Positions 1-5,034 of a stretch of 7,423 bases of DNA are shown here, in pieces (the stretch's first letter is position 1; each line of letters starts with the position of its first letter). The notes under the pieces were generated by a model. That model had not been told where the DNA came from, did not search any database, and worked only from the letters and a program-made list of their open reading frames with translations. The DNA comes from Promethearchaeota archaeon (GTDB taxonomy: Archaea; Asgardarchaeota; Lokiarchaeia; Sigyniarchaeales; SOKP01), in NCBI GenBank assembly GCA_004524385.1, contig SDNM01000070.1, positions 1 through 7,423 on the forward strand, written 5' to 3'. A program made the position numbers and the translations under genes.

Positions 1-2
1 AT

Positions 3-65
3 ATGGCCAGACCCATTGATGCCATACGGCATCAGGCCAAGACAGTGACCGTGGGCACGAGTAGA
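3..65 (+). pseudogene. Fragment of a GlmS-type SIS-domain protein
   Basis: In frame 3 the first 21 codons read ...RPIDAIRHQ then AKTVTVGTSR, which I recognise from the sugar-isomerase (SIS) half of glucosamine-fructose-6-phosphate aminotransferase and related proteins, where an 'RPxDAIKHQAKTVTVGTSR'-like stretch is typical. After this the frame runs only seven more codons to a stop at 84-86, and those residues (IWKSGL) do not continue the family. The upstream part lies outside the window. Bases 1-60 are about 57% G+C, far above the rest of the window, so the scrap has a foreign composition. It ends where the hydrogenase-protease homology begins in another frame. It is either a relic joined by rearrangement or an assembly chimera. 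Recognition is from memory of the family and no search was run. Confidence 0.5.
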
Positions 66-465
66 ATATGGAAATCAGGATTATAAGGAAGATAGCACCG
101 CTTTTGATGTGGCAGACATCATAAAATTGGAGCCGTGGTATGAGGATTTGGGTATTAACTTTGTTTATATTAAACCCAACCAAGACCTCCCCTTTGTGGG
201 TGAAAAACGAGTAGTAATTTTAGATGTTGTTAAAGGTATTAACGAGGTTAAATTAATTACAGAGGATGATCTAAAAAGATTAAAACTCCATGATTCCTCT
301 TCTGTGCATGATTACGATTTGGGTTTTCAAATAGAATATTTAAAGAAATTAAAAAAATTAGGCGATGTTTATATTATAGGAATACCTTTTGAAGGTGATG
401 TAAATTATTCTTCGATCCAGTCAATTGTCAAAAAGTTGGTAGCACAGGACATGCAGGGGTCATAA
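61..465 (+). CDS. Hydrogenase maturation protease (HycI/HybD-like), 5'-truncated
   Basis: The product resembles peptidase family A31, the nickel-dependent endoproteases that trim the C-terminal tail of [NiFe] hydrogenase large subunits once nickel is inserted. Visible family features are the N-terminal YGN...KED stretch (codons from 67), VVILDVVKGI (from about 211) and SVHDYDLGF followed by VYIIGIPFEGD. These supply the three expected metal ligands of HybD (acid in the GN...D/E motif, Asp in the ILD strand, His in the VHD motif). No ATG, GTG or TTG occurs in frame between the stop at 46-48 and the GTG at 109. A start at 109 would give 118 residues but lose the GN...ED motif and the first ligand, so the gene has lost its true 5' end and is probably inactive. 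Family members usually have about 140-170 residues. Its last 61 bp overlap the convergent gene that encodes a hydrogenase large-subunit tail, the substrate type of this enzyme. Confidence 0.62.
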   Translation, partial: VEYGNQDYKEDSTAFDVADIIKLEPWYEDLGINFVYIKPNQDLPFVGEKRVVILDVVKGINEVKLITEDDLKRLKLHDSSSVHDYDLGFQIEYLKKLKKLGDVYIIGIPFEGDVNYSSIQSIVKKLVAQDMQGS

Positions 466-809
466 GCCCTGATAATTTTTTCTGCATCTAACTTTAATTC
501 ACCCTTTTCTTTATCCAGGTTTTCATTGAAATATTTTTTAAGGTCATTTTCTATGTTGATCTGGTTTTGTGCAGTTGGAACGATGACATCGTAGTCTATA
601 ATCATGCCTTTATCGTTTATCTCTTTTAAGCTTCTTGCTGTAGCTTTTAGTTTTTCTTTAGTAATGATTAATTCTTTTTTATTTTTATCTAAATCTTTTG
701 CCAAATCGTTAACTTTCGTTCTAAACTCTAACAGAATTCTTCCCTCTACTTTTTGTGCTTTTTTAGGGGATTTCTTACATTTAACCCAATCAATACTAAT
801 TTTCTTCAC
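405..809 (-). CDS. [NiFe] hydrogenase large-subunit C-terminal domain, stand-alone or remnant
   Basis: Residues about 66-134 match the C-terminal end of [NiFe] hydrogenase large subunits (group 3, F420-/viologen-reducing type): DVIVPTAQNQINIENDL, then KIIRAYDPCMSCAT. Cys119 and Cys122 of DPCxxC are the second pair of Ni-Fe ligand cysteines. The normal His at the end of DPCxxCxxH, which precedes the processing site, is Asn125 (AAC), followed by a nine-residue tail. The whole N-terminal part of a normal 400-470 residue subunit, including the RxCGxC pair, is missing. Residues 1-60 are instead Lys-rich and probably helical or coiled coil, with no resemblance to a hydrogenase that I can see. The GTG start at 809 directly follows an in-frame TAG, so the frame cannot extend upstream, and no clear Shine-Dalgarno precedes it. 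It could be a decayed gene, a fusion scar, or a separate small subunit comparable to VhuU of Methanococcus voltae, which carries only the C-terminal Ni-binding segment. Family match is fairly sure; functionality is not. Confidence 0.6.
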   Translation of the reverse strand: MKKISIDWVKCKKSPKKAQKVEGRILLEFRTKVNDLAKDLDKNKKELIITKEKLKATARSLKEINDKGMIIDYDVIVPTAQNQINIENDLKKYFNENLDKEKGELKLDAEKIIRAYDPCMSCATNFLTIDWIEE

Positions 810-896
810 CTAATATCTTTAATTACAAAAATAATTAGAATAAGACAATATTAATTGGTGATTTATTAAATATGATTTTTATATTTTTTCAATAAA

Positions 897-910
897 CTAA
901 ATAAAAATAC
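897..910 (-). terminator. T-rich tract downstream of the ROK kinase gene
   Basis: On the minus strand this reads GTATTTTTATTTAG, beginning 25 bp after the TAA of the kinase gene, without a stable GC hairpin. Archaeal transcription commonly ends at such oligo-T tracts. The whole intergenic region is A/T-rich, so the call is weak. Confidence 0.28.
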
Positions 911-935
911 TTTTTTGGCATTATAATCTATTATT

Positions 936-1952
936 TTAAAATAAAGTGCCTTCCAAGATTGGATTGTTTTCTATTTTATATTTAACTAAAGTTAAAGCGC
1001 CTCTTACACCAATTTCATCTCTATATTTTGTTATTTTTATTTTAGGGGGATGATTTATTGTAAATTTAATTGGATCTTTCTCAAATTGTTCAATTAATGG
1101 GGGAATTATTTGCTCTTCATCGTTCATCATAGCACCCCCAAAATATATAGTTGAAACATCGTAATAATTGTTTATCATTCCAATACCAACCTTACAATAA
1201 AATATGCACTCCTCTACAATTTTTTTAGAAAGTTTATCTCCTTCTCTTGCTGCTTGAAATACTTCTTTAGCAGTTATCTTAGATTTGTTTCCATTTACTA
1301 TACGTAGCAAAATATCTGCGTTTAACTTCCTATTGTTTAATGCTTTAAAAGTTCTTAGTTTAACTCCTGTACCTGAACTATATACTTCCCAGCATCCATA
1401 TGCACCGCAATTACATTGGATTGTGCTTTTTGGTTCAACTATGCCATGTCCAATTTCAACCGCATTTCCCTCCTTTCCAAGTAATAAGTGACCATTACAA
1501 ATAGCTCCTCCTCCAACTCCGGTTGATACTGTAATATAAACAAGGTTTTCTTTTTCATCATCATCCGCTTCAAAATATTGGACTCCTAATACTGCTGCAT
1601 TACAATCATTAATTAAATATATCGGAATTCCAGGGAATTTTTCTTCAATGGGCCCTTTTAAGGGTACGATTCTAAAGCCTAAGTTTGGATTGTTAAAACC
1701 TTCACCCTTAATAATATCAATAGGTCCTGCCATGGCTAACCCAATCCCGATAATCTGTTCACTTTTAATGTTATTTTCTGATAATAACTCGGATAACAGC
1801 TTACACACAGAATTACTTATTGAGTATTTATTCTCCTTTAAGGTTTCTGTGATTTTAATTTTAATGTTTTTATCTTTTAAATCTGGTGTACATATAGCAA
1901 CCCGAATCCAAGTGCCGCCAATATCTACTCCTACGATGAATTTTTGACTCAT
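936..1952 (-). CDS. ROK-family sugar kinase (glucokinase / N-acylhexosamine kinase type)
   Basis: This 338-residue cytosolic kinase should transfer the ATP gamma-phosphate to a hexose or amino sugar. The ATP phosphate-binding motif DIGGTWIR is at residues 10-17, followed by GLAMAGPID at 71-79. NNP at 87-89 and the IND segment at 114-116 are the usual sugar contacts, and Asp116 is the expected catalytic base. STGVGGGAICNG at 143-154 is the second phosphate loop. VEIGH at 165-169 and CNCGAYGCWE at 180-189 form the ROK zinc site (His169, Cys180, Cys182, Cys187), with Glu166, His169 and Glu189 as sugar ligands. No N-terminal helix-turn-helix is present, so it is an enzyme rather than a NagC/XylR-type repressor. 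Length is near the family norm (about 300-340). The ATG at 1952 sits immediately before the first beta strand, with no clear Shine-Dalgarno. The gene lies 75 bp downstream of the iron-sulfur gene on the same strand, and a T-rich tract in that gap may separate the transcripts. The exact sugar cannot be read from sequence. Confidence 0.9.
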   Translation of the reverse strand: MSQKFIVGVDIGGTWIRVAICTPDLKDKNIKIKITETLKENKYSISNSVCKLLSELLSENNIKSEQIIGIGLAMAGPIDIIKGEGFNNPNLGFRIVPLKGPIEEKFPGIPIYLINDCNAAVLGVQYFEADDDEKENLVYITVSTGVGGGAICNGHLLLGKEGNAVEIGHGIVEPKSTIQCNCGAYGCWEVYSSGTGVKLRTFKALNNRKLNADILLRIVNGNKSKITAKEVFQAAREGDKLSKKIVEECIFYCKVGIGMINNYYDVSTIYFGGAMMNDEEQIIPPLIEQFEKDPIKFTINHPPKIKITKYRDEIGVRGALTLVKYKIENNPILEGTLF

Positions 1953-2003
1953 TGTTAAATAATATTTCTTGTTTCTGATTATTCAGCTTAAATTTTTAGT
2001 ATA

Positions 2004-2015
2004 AGAAAAAAGAAA
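2004..2015 (-). terminator. T-rich tract downstream of the iron-sulfur protein gene
   Basis: The minus strand reads TTTCTTTTTTCT starting 12 bp after the TAA at 2028, with no GC hairpin. This is a plausible archaeal oligo-T termination site that would end the two-gene oxidase transcript before the ROK kinase gene. A TATA-like stretch just after it (minus-strand TTATAC near 1998-2003) could serve the kinase gene. Both readings rest on sequence appearance only. Confidence 0.33.
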
Positions 2016-2027
2016 TTTATAGTTTTA

Positions 2028-3284
2028 TTAAACTTCTAAAGCGTCTAAAAATAATTCCACCAAATCTACCATTTTTATATCAGAATTAAGCGCATCAATT
2101 GCGTCATATAAGTTCCTGAAACAAAAAGGACATGTACTTACTAAGATTTTTACACCAGTTTCCTTAGCATCCTCAACACGATTCTTAGCCATATCAAGAG
2201 CTAATTCAGGAAAGCCCTTCTTTACACCGCCTCCTGCCCCGCAACACATGGCCCCTTCTCGATTTGTCTTCATTTCAACGAGATTGGAGATTTTATTAAG
2301 TATATGTCTTGGTACCTCGTATAACCCCATATGTCTTCCAATATGACAAGGATCATGATATGTTATATTAATATCCAATTTTTTTAATTTAAGGTTTTTT
2401 TGGGCAATAAGTTCGTCTAAAAACTCAACTGTGTGTAAAATCTCTATCCCTTCTAATTTATCCCCATAATCTTTTTTAAGAGTTCGATAACAACCAGCAC
2501 AACTTGTGATAATTTTCTTTATTCCTCTCTCTTTAAATAATTTAGCGTTTTTCTCTGCCACTTTTTCGAAGGCTTTCCTGTCACCCGTTCTCATTGCTAC
2601 ACTTCCGCAGCAAACCTCATTTTCTCCAAAGATAGAAAAATCTACGCCCAATTTGTGTAATATTTTAGCTGTAGCTATCGCAACATTATGAATTTGAGGT
2701 GTTAATGCCGCTGTACATCCGACAAAATATAAGACTTCAGCACTTTCTTTACTAGCGTTTTTTATTTTAAAATCCAACTTTTCAGTCCATTCAGTCTTCT
2801 CTTTATTATCTCTGCCATAAGGATTTAATAATTCAACCATAGCTTTGTTCATAGGTATATGTGATTCTAATGCAAATCCTGCTTCTACCAAATCTGCTCT
2901 CAGTGCTTCATAAGTTCTAACATTTTCAGCCCAATTATGGTTAGCAAAATTAATTTTTTCATTAAAAGAATTATGACAAAACTCCTCACATGCACCACAT
3001 AAAGAACATTGAAATATGATCTCGCTCAGTTCTGGACTCAATTCTAAATCCCCCCATAATAATCCTTTTAAAATGAGGTTTTTCCCTCGTGCGAAGTATG
3101 GTTCGAATTTTGGGGTAACCTCAGTTTGATATACAGGGCATACATAATATATTCCTGCAAAAGGTGCTTGAGGCGTTCTACATTGACCACACTGCACACA
3201 GGCAAAAGCAGCTGATCTCAATTCTTCTAAATTCTTTAATTGTCCTTTATTTCCATTTTTTTGAATTTCTTTACTATCGCTCAT
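2028..3284 (-). CDS. HdrD/GlcF-like (Fe-S)-binding oxidoreductase with two CCG domains
   Basis: This soluble electron-transfer partner resembles the D subunit of heterodisulfide reductase and the GlcF subunit of glycolate oxidase. Residue numbers below count from the ATG at 3284. An N-terminal ferredoxin-like module holds two [4Fe-4S] motifs: Cys29/32/35 with Cys49-Pro, and Cys93/96/99 with Cys103. Two cysteine-rich CCG domains follow: the first with Cys190, Cys225-Cys226-Gly and Cys262xxCys265, the second with Cys313, Cys347-Cys348-Gly and Cys385xxCys388. All expected cysteines are present, so both domains could bind the non-cubane clusters known in HdrB/HdrD. The frame is also open to a TTG at 3296, but GGTGAT lies four bases before the ATG at 3284, the better start (418 residues). 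It starts 12 bp after the stop of the FAD oxidase gene and is almost certainly co-transcribed with it. There is no membrane segment, so electrons probably pass to a soluble or separately encoded membrane acceptor. Confidence 0.9.
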   Translation of the reverse strand: MSDSKEIQKNGNKGQLKNLEELRSAAFACVQCGQCRTPQAPFAGIYYVCPVYQTEVTPKFEPYFARGKNLILKGLLWGDLELSPELSEIIFQCSLCGACEEFCHNSFNEKINFANHNWAENVRTYEALRADLVEAGFALESHIPMNKAMVELLNPYGRDNKEKTEWTEKLDFKIKNASKESAEVLYFVGCTAALTPQIHNVAIATAKILHKLGVDFSIFGENEVCCGSVAMRTGDRKAFEKVAEKNAKLFKERGIKKIITSCAGCYRTLKKDYGDKLEGIEILHTVEFLDELIAQKNLKLKKLDINITYHDPCHIGRHMGLYEVPRHILNKISNLVEMKTNREGAMCCGAGGGVKKGFPELALDMAKNRVEDAKETGVKILVSTCPFCFRNLYDAIDALNSDIKMVDLVELFLDALEV

Positions 3285-3293
3285 ATTAATCAC
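3285..3293 (-). promoter_or_regulatory. Ribosome binding site deciding the iron-sulfur protein start
   Basis: The minus strand reads GGTGATTAAT and then ATG. The GGTGA core complements the 16S rRNA 3' end, with short spacing to the ATG at 3284. It falls in the 12-bp gap after the oxidase TAA and overlaps the competing TTG and GTG codons at 3296 and 3293, arguing against those as starts. Confidence 0.6.
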
Positions 3294-3296
3294 CAA

Positions 3297-4814
3297 TTAG
3301 TATTTATCTCCTAAATAAAACTTCCCCGGGCTCAAAATTCCATTTGGATCAAGGGCTTTTTTAATTGTTATCATAAAATTGTAATATTCTTCTGTTAGTG
3401 CTCCAGAATCCACTAATGCCCTTCCAATGATCTCTCCCATCCAGTAATGGATTCCCCCTGTTTCCTTTATCTGAGCGATTATTAGATCTTTCCATATTTC
3501 ATAATGTTTCTCTCTCAATTCTGGATCAGATTTCATAAATAATAAACCCCCTGTTATATCTAAATAAGTCGGATAAACGCCAAATACAATAAAGCTTGCA
3601 CTCCCGCCCCCAGCTTCATTGAGTTTATTTACATTTCTTTTATTCCAATCATCATATAATTTAATATAATCTGGCAATTGATAAGTTGGGCATTTTAGGC
3701 AAGAACCACAAGTACCTGCACTAGTTCCTGTCAATCCCCAATACGCATAAGCCCATTGCCATCTTCCTTCTTCTTCATAAAACCATTTTCCAAAATTACC
3801 TTCTTCTAAAGTATCTCCTAATTGCCTTAATTCAGCATCTTTAGCGATTTTTTCAATTCTTTCTACATTATGTTCTAGGTCTTTTTGTGTGTTTGCTACA
3901 GTTGTGTAATATAAAAGACCACCTCTAACTTTAGCGTCTTTTAAAGGCCCAAATATTCCTCCTCCTCCTCTCAATATCGTAACAAAAGTTGGAGGATAGT
4001 AATAAAAATCATGTAATGGTAAATGATTTTGTTGCCATTGTATCATTACATCTGTAACTCTTTCTGAGGGTGTTTTATCTTTAGCTTTTTTAATCTCATA
4101 TGTGTTAAATGCTGCATATTCCGGTAGTGGATATAAATGAAAAGATGCTTTTGTCTTTATACCGTGAATTCCAACATCTCCTAAAAATAATCCAGAATAA
4201 TCAGGACCTAATCCGAATCTTGTAAATTGTTTCTCTGTAAAAGAATTAGCTTTTGCACCCGTATATATTATCTCTCCGGTGGGTAGAACTACTTCTAAAC
4301 CAACACATTGTTCTGTAACTGCTCCATACATGGCAGCCCCTCCACCTCCAACAGAATTATTTGAAAGCCCTCCCCCAACTGTTGCTGAAAATCCAGAGGC
4401 AGGCCCAGTTGACCCCGTATAGTATCCAATTCCAATATGTCTTAATTGTTCGCATAATTCACTCCAAGATATTCCAACTTCAACTGTAACTACCTGATTT
4501 TTCTCATCAACATCTAAAATTTTATTCATTCGAGTTACATCTATTACAAGCCCCCCTTTACCAATTGGTTTTGCTCCCCCTGTTAAATCTGCTCCGCCAC
4601 CTCTAGGTGTTATTATTATCTTATCTTGATTTGCTATTTTTAAGATTTCAGATATTTCTTGTGCGGTAATTGGACGAACAACTAAATCTGGAATACCTTG
4701 TAAAACTGTATCGCAATTCATTGAGTAAGAATAACATATTGGTTTTGAATCGGACACATATTTAGTTCCTACAATATTTTCGATCTTCTCATAAACATTT
4801 TGAATTTCAGTCAT
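3297..4814 (-). CDS. FAD-linked oxidase, GlcD / D-lactate dehydrogenase-like, with an internal CxxCxxC
   Basis: This is a 505-residue flavoprotein of the VAO/PCMH superfamily, probably oxidising a 2-hydroxy acid such as glycolate or D-lactate to the oxo acid. The FAD-binding half spans about residues 40-230: DLVVRPITAQEISEIL at 43-58, the loop TPRGGGADLTGG at 69-80, VEVGISWSEL at 111-120, and the pyrophosphate loop TGSTGPASGFSATVGGGLSN at 133-152. The C-terminal FAD-oxidase domain ends with the family signature KKALDPNGILSPGKF at 485-499. Between them, TCGSCLKCP at 368-376 supplies Cys369/372/375 in a CxxCxxC pattern that I do not know as normal for GlcD proteins; it may hold or dock to an iron-sulfur cluster. 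The ATG at 4814 is the first gene of the minus-strand cluster and sits below a TATA-like dyad element. The HdrD-like protein follows within 12 bp, as expected for a two-subunit dehydrogenase. A different hydroxylated substrate is possible. Confidence 0.87.
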   Translation of the reverse strand: MTEIQNVYEKIENIVGTKYVSDSKPICYSYSMNCDTVLQGIPDLVVRPITAQEISEILKIANQDKIIITPRGGGADLTGGAKPIGKGGLVIDVTRMNKILDVDEKNQVVTVEVGISWSELCEQLRHIGIGYYTGSTGPASGFSATVGGGLSNNSVGGGGAAMYGAVTEQCVGLEVVLPTGEIIYTGAKANSFTEKQFTRFGLGPDYSGLFLGDVGIHGIKTKASFHLYPLPEYAAFNTYEIKKAKDKTPSERVTDVMIQWQQNHLPLHDFYYYPPTFVTILRGGGGIFGPLKDAKVRGGLLYYTTVANTQKDLEHNVERIEKIAKDAELRQLGDTLEEGNFGKWFYEEEGRWQWAYAYWGLTGTSAGTCGSCLKCPTYQLPDYIKLYDDWNKRNVNKLNEAGGGSASFIVFGVYPTYLDITGGLLFMKSDPELREKHYEIWKDLIIAQIKETGGIHYWMGEIIGRALVDSGALTEEYYNFMITIKKALDPNGILSPGKFYLGDKY

Positions 4815-4847
4815 AATATTATCTATTTTTAATTAATTTAAATGATC

Positions 4848-4885
4848 ATTTGATGTATTCATATTTAAATAATTACACATCAAAT
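4848..4885 (-). promoter_or_regulatory. TATA-like core inside an inverted repeat upstream of the FAD oxidase
   Basis: Arms ATTTGATGT (4848-4856) and ACATCAAAT (4877-4885) are perfect 9-bp inverted repeats. At the same centre (4866/4867) lies the 10-bp palindrome TATTTAAATA (4862-4871), which resembles an archaeal TATA box. Read on the minus strand, the core lies 48-57 bp before the oxidase ATG, giving a short leader of roughly 20-30 nt. Symmetric arms flanking a TATA box are a typical layout for a dimeric repressor that blocks TBP/TFB. A second 12-bp palindrome, AAATGATCATTT (4840-4851), overlaps the proximal arm near the expected transcription start. Chance symmetry is possible in such A/T-rich DNA. 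Confidence 0.42.
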
Positions 4886-4996
4886 TTTAATATTGAATTA
4901 ATGAATTATTTTAAATATAAATTTTTAAGTTATATTGCGAAGAGTTTAATTATCTAACTATTATTGTTTTTATTGTATTCAAATAATTTGTACCTA

Positions 4997-5006
4997 TTGT
5001 ATAAAG
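4997..5006 (+). promoter_or_regulatory. Possible TATA box of the multi-PAS gene
   Basis: TTGTATAAAG lies about 29-38 bp before the ATG at 5035. If it is used, transcription would begin only a few bases before the start codon, giving a nearly leaderless mRNA, which agrees with the lack of a convincing Shine-Dalgarno there. Weak motif in A/T-rich sequence. Confidence 0.28.
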
Positions 5007-5034
5007 GATAAAAGTCAATTTAGTATGAAAAAGA

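Noticed and set aside
430..465. Selenocysteine (DPUxxC) in the hydrogenase tail, as in VhuU
   Set aside because: Both ligand positions are encoded by ordinary Cys codons (TGC and TGT), with no in-frame TGA there.
604..813. Plus-strand open frame of 69 codons opposite the hydrogenase-tail gene
   Set aside because: Composition-driven mirror of the minus-strand gene; hydrophobic Leu/Phe/Ser-rich product with no family features or ribosome site.
1285..1947. Two plus-strand open frames opposite the ROK kinase (1285-1491 and 1648-1947)
   Set aside because: They lie wholly within a gene whose motifs are all intact on the other strand; the products resemble no family.
2506..2691. Plus-strand open frame of 61 codons opposite the iron-sulfur gene
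   Set aside because: Antisense shadow of the first CCG domain, with no independent support.
3285..3296. TTG at 3296 as the start of the iron-sulfur protein
   Set aside because: The GGTGAT ribosome site lies four bases before the ATG at 3284 and overlaps the TTG/GTG, so the ATG is favoured; the four extra residues add nothing conserved.
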